A stretch of 64,000 nt of DNA from Streptomyces sp. ISL-10 (GTDB taxonomy: Bacteria > Actinomycetota > Actinomycetes > Streptomycetales > Streptomycetaceae): NCBI RefSeq assembly GCF_018614575.1, contig NZ_JAGGOJ010000035.1, positions 1 through 64,000 on the forward strand, given 5' to 3'. The notes below the pieces were generated by a model. The model searched no databases. It was not told where the DNA came from and saw nothing but the letters and a program-made list of their open reading frames with translations. The position numbers were made by a program, and so were the translations under genes. Shown one piece after another: positions 1 through 10,123 of the stretch (the stretch's first letter is position 1; each line of letters begins with the position of its first letter).

Positions 1-45
1 GCCGCCGGACACCGGCCGTCCGTGTGTCTGTGCGCGTGCTCCGGA

Positions 46-1647
46 TCAGACGTCGCTGCCGCGGGCCAGCTCCCACAGCTGAAGGTCGGAGCTGGTGTTG
101 AGCGCCCACTCGACGCCGGTGATGTCGTCCCGTGCGGCGACGTACTGCTTGCCCTGCCACAGCGGCAGCACCGGCACGTCGTTGGCGACGATCTCCTGGA
201 TCCGCTTGAAGGCGGGCGAGGCCGCGGTGCGGTCCGCCTCACGGCGCGACTGCGGGATGAGCTTGCGCGCCTCTTCGCTCACGTAGGGCGAGTTGAGGAA
301 GTTGCCCTCGTCGAGGAACGGAGCGGTGTAGTTGTCCGGGTCCGGGAAGTCGGGGAACCAGCCGAGGCCGTACACGGCGTAGTCGCCGCGCTTCTGCGCC
401 GGGCGGAACTTGGACCACTCGGTGCCCTTGACGGTGACATCGAAGAGCTTGCCGGCGTTCAGCTGATCGCGGATCGCCTCGAACTCCTTGGCCGTGCCGT
501 CACCGTACTTGTCGGTGGTGTAGTTCAACTCCAGCTTGACGGGGGTGTCGATGCCCGCGTCGCTCAGGATGGCCGCGGCCTTCTTGCGGCTCGGCTCGCC
601 GTACTTGTTGTAGAACGAGTTGGTGTGCGCGGCGATGCTCGTCGGGATCAGCGAGTAGAGCGGCTCGGCGGTGGAGCCGTAGACCTGGCCGGCGATCTGA
701 CCGCGGTCGATGACGGCCGCCATGGCCTGGCGCACGGCCTTGTCCTTCACCGACGGGTCGTCGGTGTTGAAGGCGAGGTAGCGGATCTCCAGGCCGGGGA
801 CCTCGGTGAGGGTGATGCCCTCCTTGGGGCTGGCGGACAGCTCCTCGATCTGCTCGGGGGACATGGCACGGGTCATCAGGTCGATGTCACCGGACTCGAG
901 CGCCTTGCCCATGGCGTCGGCGTCGGCGAACGACCGCAGTTCGACCTCGTCGTTGCGGAGCTTGATGTCGCCCTTGTAGTGGGGGTTCTTGGTGAAGACG
1001 ATCTTGGAGACGCGGTCCCCGTCCGTCTCGGCCCTGGCGGTGTACGGGCCGCTGCCGTCGACCTGGAAGCCCTCGCGGAGCTTCTTCCCGTCGTACTGCT
1101 TGGGGCTGACGATCGCGGCGACCGGCGTCGAGAGCTTGTACGGGAAGGTGGCGTCGGGCGTGGCGAGGTGGAAGATGATCTCGTCGTCGCCCTTGGTCTC
1201 GATGGTGTCGATGTTCGACAGAAGGGCGGCGGTGCCGTTGTCGGCGTCGATGTCGAGCACACGCTGGATGGAGAACTTGACGTCCTCGGCGGTCACCGGG
1301 GTGCCGTCGGCGAACTGCAGGCCGCTGCGAAGCTTGCAGCGGTAGCTCTCGCTCGCGTTGTCCGTGAAGGTGCAGGACTCGGCGGCGTCCGGGACGGGCT
1401 CACCGCCGCCGCGCGGCGGGTGCATCAGCGTCTGGAAGGTCTGGCGCAGGACGTTCCACGCGCCGGTGTCGTAGGCGTAGGCCGGGTCGAGCGGGGCGGG
1501 AGCGTCGGCGTTGGCTTCGAACTGGTCCGTGGTGCCCACGACAATGGCGTCACCGCCGCCCGACCCGCCGTCCGTACTGCCGCAGGCGACGAGCACAGGA
1601 GCGAGCAGGCCGATCGCGGCCAGCGGCACCAAAGTCTTGACGTTCAT
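46..1647 (-). CDS. ABC transporter substrate-binding lipoprotein, family 5 (oligopeptide/dipeptide type)
   Basis: This 533-residue protein starts with a lipoprotein signal: a hydrophobic stretch ending LVAC, with the lipidated Cys at residue 22. The mature protein would be tethered outside the membrane and deliver a peptide-like solute to an ABC permease. The body has the family-5 layout (DppA/OppA size, 500-550 residues), with PLDPAYAYDTGAWNVLRQTF near residue 53 and a conserved VRQAMAAVIDR segment in the middle. GAGGGAG lies about 10 nt before the ATG. The permease and ATPase genes are not in the window; if they are in the same operon they lie beyond the left edge, since only 45 bases follow the stop. 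The substrate cannot be told from sequence alone. Confidence 0.9.
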   Translation of the reverse strand: MNVKTLVPLAAIGLLAPVLVACGSTDGGSGGGDAIVVGTTDQFEANADAPAPLDPAYAYDTGAWNVLRQTFQTLMHPPRGGGEPVPDAAESCTFTDNASESYRCKLRSGLQFADGTPVTAEDVKFSIQRVLDIDADNGTAALLSNIDTIETKGDDEIIFHLATPDATFPYKLSTPVAAIVSPKQYDGKKLREGFQVDGSGPYTARAETDGDRVSKIVFTKNPHYKGDIKLRNDEVELRSFADADAMGKALESGDIDLMTRAMSPEQIEELSASPKEGITLTEVPGLEIRYLAFNTDDPSVKDKAVRQAMAAVIDRGQIAGQVYGSTAEPLYSLIPTSIAAHTNSFYNKYGEPSRKKAAAILSDAGIDTPVKLELNYTTDKYGDGTAKEFEAIRDQLNAGKLFDVTVKGTEWSKFRPAQKRGDYAVYGLGWFPDFPDPDNYTAPFLDEGNFLNSPYVSEEARKLIPQSRREADRTAASPAFKRIQEIVANDVPVLPLWQGKQYVAARDDITGVEWALNTSSDLQLWELARGSDV

Positions 1648-2152
1648 CGTGGACGTACTCCCTCATCCATCCGGCACTGGGATACAGCGATCTGTGGCGG
1701 TCACTCCGCCATCTCCGCCCGGTCGGGGCGGCTCGATCGGGCCGGGGATACAGAGCGATCGGTCCTGTGTTTCCGACGGCTTGATGGGCGGCGGGACACG
1801 AGGGTGAGGCGACGAAGTTCTCGCGATGAGATTAGTCGGCGACGCCAGGAAAGCGTGACCGGGACCGAGTTGGGGCGTAATCGCTGAGTGATCAGAGCGT
1901 CTGCGCGTAGTCGATCGGGACGCGGAGGATTCATGCACTCACAAGACAAACCGAACAGGCCGGGACGCCCGATCCCGGTCGAAGGGGACATCGGGCACCC
2001 GTCGGCTCAACGGCAGACAGCACTCACAGTGATCAACGTCACGCACGGGAACGCTTTGCCGATTACTGACCGGTCATACCAACGGTCACCCAAAAAGCAC
2101 GGGCGACTGCTCTGAGTTTCCGTTCATTCGAAAAACACGGACCGTATACGCA
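1648..2152. other. 505-bp gap with no convincing gene
   Basis: The gap lies upstream of the binding-protein gene and downstream of the HAD phosphatase gene. Small open frames here have no family resemblance. The only structure I see is an inverted repeat, TGACCG (2067-2072) and CGGTCA (2083-2088), whose left arm is also part of the palindrome TGACCGGTCA. It sits more than 400 bp from the start of the binding-protein gene, so its role is unclear. Confidence 0.6.
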
Positions 2153-2854
2153 TCAGTTCGGTGATGTGATGAGGGTGCGCAGGAAAAGCAGGTCGACTTC
2201 TTCGAGTGACCGAACGACGAGTCTGCCCGCGGCAGGCGGGATCGGCGCCACCGAGGGCACGGCGACGACCCGGCAGCCCGCCGCCTCGGCGGCGGCCACT
2301 CCGGTCGCCGTGTCCTCGACGACCGCGCATCTCATCGGCTCGGCGCCGAGTCCCTGGGCGGCCAGCAGATAGGGGTCGGGGTGCGGCTTGGTGCGCGGCA
2401 CCTCGTCACCGGCGACCGACAGCGCGAAGTACTGGGGGCCGAGCGAGGCGAGGACGCGGTCGATGATGCGGCGGTGGGAGGCGGAGACCAGCGCCGTGGG
2501 CACATTGTGCGCGGCGAGCTCGGCCAGCAGCCGCTCCGCTCCGGGCATCATCGGCACGCCGCGGGCGATCCGGTCCTCGAACTTGTCGTTGAGCAACACG
2601 GTCAGTTCGGCGAGGCTGATGTCGGCGCCCGTGGCCTCGATCAGGTACCCGGCACTGCGGGTCATGGGCCCGCCGACCACGACGTCGCGCCACGTCTCGT
2701 CCAGCCGGTGCCCGAGGTCGGCGAAGACCTCCACCTCGGCGTCCCACCAGAAGCCCTCGGTGTCGACGAGTGTGCCGTCCATGTCGAGGAAGACGGCCTG
2801 GAGCGCCGCCCCATCGGCCATACGGGTCAAGGACGCGGGGACCGTGCTGGTCAT
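2153..2854 (-). CDS. HAD-superfamily phosphatase (beta-phosphoglucomutase/phosphatase-like)
   Basis: Haloacid-dehalogenase hydrolase of 233 residues, predicted to be a cytoplasmic phosphatase or phosphomutase for a small phosphorylated metabolite. Motif I is FLDMDGTLVDT, with the nucleophile Asp24 and acid/base Asp26. Motif II is the Ser in ALVSASH. Motif III is the Lys in KPHPDPY, and the acidic motif is VVEDTATG. The alpha-helical cap lies between motif I and motif II, as in subfamily IA. The start at 2854 is chosen because GGAGGTG precedes it by 5 nt; a longer frame to 2890 lacks a ribosome site. It lies about 110 bp downstream of metH on the same strand, so cotranscription is possible. 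Confidence 0.88.
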   Translation of the reverse strand: MTSTVPASLTRMADGAALQAVFLDMDGTLVDTEGFWWDAEVEVFADLGHRLDETWRDVVVGGPMTRSAGYLIEATGADISLAELTVLLNDKFEDRIARGVPMMPGAERLLAELAAHNVPTALVSASHRRIIDRVLASLGPQYFALSVAGDEVPRTKPHPDPYLLAAQGLGAEPMRCAVVEDTATGVAAAEAAGCRVVAVPSVAPIPPAAGRLVVRSLEEVDLLFLRTLITSPN

Positions 2855-2962
2855 CGGCACACCTCCGGAAGGGACGAGCAGGCCGGCCACCTTTCCCCGC
2901 GGCTCTCCCGCAAGAACTGGTGACCGGCCTGCACTGGACCGACCAGTGTACGACTCGTCCGA

Positions 2963-5900
2963 TCAGCGTGCGTTGAAATACTTTGCCTCGGGGTGGTGAA
3001 TGACGATCGCGTCCGTGGACTGCTCCGGGTGCAGCTGGAACTCCTCGGACAGCTGTACGCCGATCCGCTCGGGCTGCAGCAGCTCCGCGATCTTGGCGCG
3101 GTCCTCCAGATCGGGGCAGGCGCCGTAGCCGAGGGAGAACCGGGCGCCGCGGTACTTCAGGGCGAACATGTCCTCGACGTCCGCGGGGTCCTCACCGCCG
3201 AAACCGAGCTCGGCGCGGACGCGGGCGTGCCAGTACTCGGCGAGGGCCTCGGCCAGCTGAACGGACAGCCCGTGCAGTTCGAGGTAGTCGCGGTAGGAGT
3301 CGGCCTCGAAGAGCTTGGCGGTCTCCTCGCCGATCCGGGAGCCGACGGTGACCACCTGGAGGCCGACGACATCCGTCTCACCGGACTCCTCGGGGCGGAA
3401 GAAGTCCGCGAGGCACAGCCTGCGGCCGCGGCGCTGGCGCGGGAAGGAGAAACGGGTCCGCTCGGAGCCGTCCTCGTTCAGCAGGATCAGGTCGTCGCCC
3501 TTGGACACGCAGGGGAAGTAGCCGTAGACGACGGCCGCCTCCAGCAGGTTCTGCGTGTGCAGCTGGTCCAGCCAGCCGCGCAGCCGCGGCCGTCCCTCGC
3601 TCTCCACGAGCTCCTCGTAGGAGGGCCCGTCGCCGGTGCGGGCCTGCTTGAGCCCCCACTGGCCCTTGAAGAGTGCGCCCTCGTCCAGCCAGGAGGCGTA
3701 CTCCTTGAGCTGGATGCCCTTGACGACGCGAGTGCCCCAGAACGGCGGCTCGGGCACCCGGTTGTCGGTGGCCACGTCGGAGCGGACCGCGCCTTCCTGG
3801 GCGGGCTCCTCCACCAGCGCGGATGTCGTGGCACGCACCCGGCGCTGCTTGAGCTCGGGCAGGGCGGCACCGGGCACACCGCGCTTGACCGCGATGAGGG
3901 CGTCCATCAGGCGCAGGCCCTCGAAGGCGTCGCGGGCGTAGCGGACCTCGCCTTCGTAGATCTCGTGGAGGTCCTGCTCGACATACGCCCGGGTGAGGGC
4001 CGCGCCGCCGAGGATGACGGGGTAGTCGGCGGCCATCTTGCGCTGGTTGAGCTCCTCCAGGTTCTCCTTCATGATCACCGTGGACTTGACGAGCAGGCCG
4101 GACATGCCGATGACGTCGGCCCTGTACTCCTCCGCCGCCTCCAGGATCGCGGAGACCGGCTGCTTGATGCCCAGATTGACCACGTTGTAGCCGTTGTTGG
4201 ACAGGATGATGTCGACCAGGTTCTTGCCGATGTCATGGACGTCGCCGCGCACCGTGGCCAGGACGATGGTGCCCTTGCCCTCGTCGTCGGTCTTCTCCAT
4301 GTGCGGTTCGAGGTGGGCCACCGCGGTCTTCATCACCTCGGCCGACTGCAGCACGAACGGCAGCTGCATCTGGCCGGACCCGAAGAGTTCACCGACGACC
4401 TTCATGCCGTCCAGCAGCGTGTCGTTGACGATGTCGAGAGCGGGCCGGTCGCGCAGCGCCTCGTCCAGGTCCGCCTCGAGGCCGTTCTTCTCGCCGTCGA
4501 TGATGCGCCTCTTGAGGCGCTCGTCCAGGGGCAGGGCGAGCAGCTCCTCCGCCTTTCCGGCCTTCATCGACTTGGTGTTGACGCCCTCGAACAGCGCCAT
4601 CAGCTTCTGCAGCGGGTCGTAGCCCTCACTGCGCCGGTCGTAGATCAGGTCGAGCGCCGTGGTGACCTGCTCCTCGTCGAAGCGGGCGATCGGCAGGATC
4701 TTGGAGGCGTGCACGATCGCCGAGTCCAGACCCGCCTTCACGCACTCGTCGAGGAAGACGGAGTTGAGCAGGATCCGGGCGGCCGGGTTGAGACCGAAGG
4801 AGATGTTCGACAGACCGAGCGTGGTCTGCACCTCGGGATGACGCCTCTTCAGTTCCCTGATGGCCTCGATGGTGTTGGCGCCATCCTTGCGGGACTCCTC
4901 CTGGCCCGTGCAGATCGTGAACGTCAGCGTGTCGATGAGGATGTCCGACTCGTGGATGCCCCAATTGCCGGTCAGGTCGGCGATGATCCGCTCGGCGACC
5001 GCCACCTTGTGCTCGACGCTGCGGGCCTGGCCCTCCTCGTCGATCGTCAGCGCGATCAGCGCGGCACCGTGCTCCTGGGCCAGGCGCGTCACCTTCGCGA
5101 AACGCGAATTTGGACCGTCACCGTCCTCGTAGTTCACGGAGTTGATGACGGCGCGCCCGCCCAGCTTCTCCAGGCCCGCCCGGATGACGTCGACCTCGGT
5201 GGAGTCCAGCACGATCGGCAGCGTCGACGCGGTGGCGAACCGGCCCGCCAGCTCCTCCATGTCCGCCACGCCGTCCCGGCCGACGTAGTCGACACACAGG
5301 TCGAGCATGTGGGCGCCCTCGCGGATCTGGTCGCGGGCCATCTCCACACAGTCGTCCCAGCGGCCTTCCAGCATCGCCTCACGGAACTTCTTCGAGCCGT
5401 TCGCGTTCGTCCGCTCGCCGATCGCCATGTACGCGGTGTCCTGCCGGAACGGCACCGTCTGGTACAGCGACGCGGCACCCGGCTCCGGTCGCGGATCACG
5501 GACCCCCGGCTCCATGCCGCGCACCCGCTCCACAACCTGGCGCAGATGCTCCGGCGTCGTACCGCAGCAGCCGCCGACCAGCGAAAGGCCGTACTCGCGG
5601 ACGAACGTCTCCTGGGCGTCGGCGAGCTCGGGCGCCGTCAGCGGGTAGTGGGCCCCATCCTTGCCGAGGACCGGCAGCCCCGCGTTCGGCATGCAGGACA
5701 GCGGGACGCGGGAGTGGCGGGCGAGGTAGCGCAGGTGCTCGCTCATCTCGGCCGGCCCGGTCGCGCAGTTCAGGCCGATCATATCGATGCCCAGCGGCTC
5801 CAGCGCGGTCAGCGCCGCGCCGATCTCCGAGCCGAGCAGCATGGTGCCGGTCGTCTCGACCGTCACGGAGCAGATCAGGGGCAGGCTGGTGCCCGTGGCG

Positions 5901-6475
5901 TCCAGCGCGCGGCGGGCACCGAGGATCGCTGCCTTGGTCTGGAGCAGGTCCTGGGTCGTCTCGACGAGCAGGGCGTCGGCGCCGCCGGCGATCATGCCCT
6001 CGGCGTTCTGCTGGTACGCGTCGCGCAGCGCCGTGTAGGGCGCGTGGCCGAGGGTCGGCAGCTTGGTGCCCGGGCCCATGGAACCCAGTACCCAGCGCTG
6101 CTGCCCGGTCGAGGCCGTGAACTCGTCCGCGACCTCGCGGGCGAGGCGGGCGCCCGCCTCCGACAGCTCGAAGACGCGCTCGGGAATGTCGTACTCCCCC
6201 AGCGCCGCGAGGTTCGCGCCGAAGGTGTTCGTCTCGACGCAGTCGACGCCGACCTCGAAGTAGGCCTCGTGGACCGAGCGGACGATGTCGGGTCGCGTGA
6301 CGTTGAGGACCTCGTTGCAGCCCTCGAGGTTCTCGAAGTCCTCAAGGCTCGGGTCCTGGGCCTGGAGCATCGTGCCCATCGCACCGTCGGCCACCACCAC
6401 GCGGGTGGCGAGCGCGTCGCGCAGTGCGTCGATTCGGGTCCGGCTGTCAGCGGAAGGGGTCGGCGACGAGGCCAT
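2963..6475 (-). CDS. metH: Cobalamin-dependent methionine synthase
   Basis: 5-methyltetrahydrofolate:homocysteine methyltransferase of 1170 residues, the last step of methionine synthesis. Modules in order: homocysteine-binding barrel with zinc ligands (LNCATGP and the GGCCGT pair), pterin-binding barrel (GERTNANGSKKFREAM), cobalamin cap helices, cobalamin-binding Rossmann domain with the axial His in DVHDIGKN, and a C-terminal AdoMet-dependent reactivation domain ending near YLELHG...YGACPDLEDR. The start at 6475 has GGGAG about 10 nt upstream; the frame extends 20 codons further without a ribosome site. The gene runs divergently from gylR across 268 bp. I looked for a B12 riboswitch in that gap and did not recognise one. 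Confidence 0.97.
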   Translation of the reverse strand: MASSPTPSADSRTRIDALRDALATRVVVADGAMGTMLQAQDPSLEDFENLEGCNEVLNVTRPDIVRSVHEAYFEVGVDCVETNTFGANLAALGEYDIPERVFELSEAGARLAREVADEFTASTGQQRWVLGSMGPGTKLPTLGHAPYTALRDAYQQNAEGMIAGGADALLVETTQDLLQTKAAILGARRALDATGTSLPLICSVTVETTGTMLLGSEIGAALTALEPLGIDMIGLNCATGPAEMSEHLRYLARHSRVPLSCMPNAGLPVLGKDGAHYPLTAPELADAQETFVREYGLSLVGGCCGTTPEHLRQVVERVRGMEPGVRDPRPEPGAASLYQTVPFRQDTAYMAIGERTNANGSKKFREAMLEGRWDDCVEMARDQIREGAHMLDLCVDYVGRDGVADMEELAGRFATASTLPIVLDSTEVDVIRAGLEKLGGRAVINSVNYEDGDGPNSRFAKVTRLAQEHGAALIALTIDEEGQARSVEHKVAVAERIIADLTGNWGIHESDILIDTLTFTICTGQEESRKDGANTIEAIRELKRRHPEVQTTLGLSNISFGLNPAARILLNSVFLDECVKAGLDSAIVHASKILPIARFDEEQVTTALDLIYDRRSEGYDPLQKLMALFEGVNTKSMKAGKAEELLALPLDERLKRRIIDGEKNGLEADLDEALRDRPALDIVNDTLLDGMKVVGELFGSGQMQLPFVLQSAEVMKTAVAHLEPHMEKTDDEGKGTIVLATVRGDVHDIGKNLVDIILSNNGYNVVNLGIKQPVSAILEAAEEYRADVIGMSGLLVKSTVIMKENLEELNQRKMAADYPVILGGAALTRAYVEQDLHEIYEGEVRYARDAFEGLRLMDALIAVKRGVPGAALPELKQRRVRATTSALVEEPAQEGAVRSDVATDNRVPEPPFWGTRVVKGIQLKEYASWLDEGALFKGQWGLKQARTGDGPSYEELVESEGRPRLRGWLDQLHTQNLLEAAVVYGYFPCVSKGDDLILLNEDGSERTRFSFPRQRRGRRLCLADFFRPEESGETDVVGLQVVTVGSRIGEETAKLFEADSYRDYLELHGLSVQLAEALAEYWHARVRAELGFGGEDPADVEDMFALKYRGARFSLGYGACPDLEDRAKIAELLQPERIGVQLSEEFQLHPEQSTDAIVIHHPEAKYFNAR

Positions 6476-6648
6476 GGAATGTGCTCCCTGGGATGCGACG
6501 GCTGTCGGCTTTGCGACTTCCGGTGGAAGACGCACCCAGCCAGAGTAGCCGTGCGCCCCTTCCCGCGCGGAGGTGTCCCACGACGCGGACGAAACCGCAC
6601 CATCCGGGTTTTGGTCGGTAGACCGGTGGGGGGATACTCACTCTGCGA

Positions 6649-6677
6649 TGACCTAGGTCGGCATGGACCGATAGTGT
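6649..6677 (+). promoter_or_regulatory. Candidate gylR promoter
   Basis: TGACCT at 6649-6654 and TAGTGT at 6672-6677 form a -35/-10 pair with a 17-nt spacer. Transcription would start inside or just before the repeat cluster at 6677-6720, about 60 nt upstream of the gylR ATG. This is pattern matching only. Confidence 0.45.
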
Positions 6678-6720
6678 TCAGCATTGTCGAATCCCGCTTG
6701 TCGAACCCAGCTCGTCGAGC
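6677..6720. promoter_or_regulatory. Candidate GylR operator in front of gylR
   Basis: TTCAGCATTGTCGAA (6677-6691) is an imperfect palindrome. Its right half TTGTCGAA recurs at 6698-6705, and a CTCGTCGAGC palindrome follows at 6711-6720. The same core GCATTGTCGAA occurs at 7607-7617 ahead of glpF. An IclR-family repressor controlling its own gene and the glycerol operon would be expected to bind such a shared site; S. coelicolor GylR is known to do both. Confidence 0.55.
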
Positions 6721-6743
6721 CGCAGTGAAGAAGGGCCGATCCG

Positions 6744-7511
6744 ATGGCGAAGAACATTCAGTCCCTGGAGCGCGCCGCGGCGATGCTGCGGCTGCTCGCG
6801 GGCGGCGAGCGCCGGCTGGGACTGTCGGACATCGCTTCCTCACTGGACCTGGCCAAGGGAACGGCCCACGGCATACTGCGCACGCTTCAGGCAGAGGGCT
6901 TCGTGGAGCAGGACACCGCCTCCGGCCGTTACCAGCTGGGAGCAGAACTGCTGCGGCTCGGCAACAGCTACCTGGACGTGCACGAACTACGGGCGCGCGC
7001 CCTCGTCTGGACCGACGACCTCGCGCGCTCCAGCGGCGAGAGCGTGCATCTCGGTGTACTGCACCAGCACGGCGTCCTCATCGTCCACCATGTCTTCCGG
7101 CCCGACGACAGCCGCCAGGTGCTGGAGGTCGGGGCCATGCAGCCGCTGCACTCCACGGCTCTGGGCAAGGTGCTCGCGGCGTACGACCCCGTGGCCCACA
7201 CCGAGGCGATCGAGGCCGAGCGCAAGGCGTTCACCCCGCAGACGGTGACCGCGCCCGACGCCTTCGAGACCGTACTGGACCACACAAGGGCCCGCGGCTG
7301 GGCGGCCGACGTGGAGGAGACCTGGCAGGGCGTGGCCGCGGTGGCCGCCCCCATCCACGACCGGCGGCGCATGCCCGTCGGCGCGGTGGCCATCACGGGC
7401 GCCGTGGAGCGGGTCTGCGACGGCCCCGGCGAGCTGCGGTCCGAGCTGGTGGCCGCGGTGCGGGACTGTGCCCGCGCGGTCTCGCGCGACCTCGGCGCCG
7501 GGCGCTTCTGA
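6744..7511 (+). CDS. gylR: Glycerol operon regulator, IclR family
   Basis: 255-residue IclR-family regulator. An N-terminal winged helix-turn-helix occupies roughly residues 5-65 (IQSLERAAAMLRLL, then LSDIASSLDLAKGTAHGILRTLQ). The C-terminal effector-binding domain fills the rest and includes the typical LHSTALGKVLAAY segment. Length and position directly ahead of glpF-glpK-glpD match GylR of S. coelicolor, the repressor of the glycerol operon whose inducer is glycerol 3-phosphate. GAAGG lies about 10 nt before the ATG. The gene has its own promoter-like elements and is separated from glpF by 232 bp, where the operator motif is repeated. No truncation or unusual codon use is seen. Confidence 0.95.
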   Translation: MAKNIQSLERAAAMLRLLAGGERRLGLSDIASSLDLAKGTAHGILRTLQAEGFVEQDTASGRYQLGAELLRLGNSYLDVHELRARALVWTDDLARSSGESVHLGVLHQHGVLIVHHVFRPDDSRQVLEVGAMQPLHSTALGKVLAAYDPVAHTEAIEAERKAFTPQTVTAPDAFETVLDHTRARGWAADVEETWQGVAAVAAPIHDRRRMPVGAVAITGAVERVCDGPGELRSELVAAVRDCARAVSRDLGAGRF

Positions 7512-7562
7512 GCGCCTGCGCGCATCATCGGGTAACGATCCGGTTTTCGGCCAACCCAACTC

Positions 7563-7643
7563 TTGACGTCGTGTTAACGGGGGACAAAACTGCCGTTCAC
7601 CGGTCGGCATTGTCGAACACCAAACGGCAATAAACGCTAGGGT
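7563..7643 (+). promoter_or_regulatory. glpFKD promoter region with second GylR-like operator
   Basis: GTCGGCATTGTCGAA (7603-7617) shares 13 of 15 bases with the site ahead of gylR. TTGACG at 7563-7568 and the A-rich stretch 7584-7590 could be one promoter, and TAGGGT at 7638-7643 a -10 for a second. The operator lies between them, so a bound repressor would cover or block either one. The operator match is direct observation; the promoters are inference. Confidence 0.5.
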
Positions 7644-7743
7644 GTGACAACGCCAGGCCGGAAAACGCCCTCACCTGAGGGCGCGGACCACCGGAGGGAC
7701 CCGGGGTTCGCCTTCCCCTGGACGAAGGACAAAGGAGTCGCGG

Positions 7744-8535
7744 GTGTCCAACTCCGACATCTTCATCGGCGAGATCATCGGTACCGCCGTACTCATCCTG
7801 CTCGGTGGCGGCGTGGTCGCCGCCGTCGTACTCAAGCGCTCGAAGGCGCAGAACGCCGGCTGGCTGGCCATCACCTTCGGGTGGGGATTCGCGGTCATGA
7901 CCGCGGTCTACATGACGGGTGCCCTCTCGGGCGCCCACCTCAACCCGGCCGTCACCCTCGGCATCGCGATCAAGGACAACGACTGGGGCAACGTCCCGGT
8001 CTACATCGCCGGACAGCTGCTCGGCGCCATGATCGGCGCCACCCTGGTCTGGATCGCCTACTACGGCCAGTTCCAGGCGCACCTGACCGACCCCGAGATC
8101 GTGACCGACCCGGCCGAGAAGGCAATCGAGGGGCCGCACGACGGGAGCGCCGCCAAGGCCGGCCCTGTCCTCGGCGTCTTCTCCACCGGCCCCGAGGTCC
8201 GCAGCGTCTGGCAGAACCTCGCCACCGAGATCATCGGCACGATAGTGCTTGTCCTTGCCGTGCTCACCCAGGGCCTCAACAACAGCGGCAAGGGCCTCGG
8301 CCCGATCGGCGGACTGATCGTCGCCCTCGCCGTCGTCGGCATCGGTCTCTCGCTCGGCGGCCCCACCGGCTACGCCATCAACCCCGCCCGTGACCTCGGC
8401 CCGCGCATCGTGCACGCGCTGCTCCCGCTCCCGAACAAGGGCGGCTCCGACTGGAGCTACGCCTGGATCCCCGTCGCCGGTCCCCTGATCGGTGCGGCCA
8501 TCGCCGCGGGTATCTACAACGTCGCGTTCGCCTGA
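7744..8535 (+). CDS. glpF: Glycerol facilitator (MIP/aquaglyceroporin)
   Basis: 263-residue membrane channel for passive glycerol uptake (called gylC in S. coelicolor). It has six hydrophobic segments and the two half-helix signatures SGAHLNPAV near residue 60 and YAINPARDLGPR near residue 216. The Asp after the second NPAR favours glycerol over water. The GTG start at 7744 has AAGGAG about 9 nt upstream. The insert between the halves (residues about 110-150, charged) is longer than in E. coli GlpF. First gene of the glpF-glpK-glpD operon; glpK follows after 52 bp. Confidence 0.95.
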   Translation: MSNSDIFIGEIIGTAVLILLGGGVVAAVVLKRSKAQNAGWLAITFGWGFAVMTAVYMTGALSGAHLNPAVTLGIAIKDNDWGNVPVYIAGQLLGAMIGATLVWIAYYGQFQAHLTDPEIVTDPAEKAIEGPHDGSAAKAGPVLGVFSTGPEVRSVWQNLATEIIGTIVLVLAVLTQGLNNSGKGLGPIGGLIVALAVVGIGLSLGGPTGYAINPARDLGPRIVHALLPLPNKGGSDWSYAWIPVAGPLIGAAIAAGIYNVAFA

Positions 8536-8587
8536 GCCGTATCAGCAGCACGAGCCGTATTCCCCGAGACCTGAGCAGGAGCACACC

Positions 8588-10114
<1,527 letters not shown>

Positions 10115-10123
10115 CGAGGAGCA

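Noticed and set aside
6476..6743. Cobalamin or SAM riboswitch ahead of metH
   Set aside because: I looked for a B12-box-like core and a SAM aptamer arrangement and recognised neither. A covariance-model search would settle it.
2993..7633. Open frame of more than 1500 codons on the strand opposite metH
   Set aside because: It is antisense to metH and gylR with skewed Leu/Val/Gly/Arg composition. Long antisense frames are expected in very GC-rich coding DNA; metH has all family motifs.
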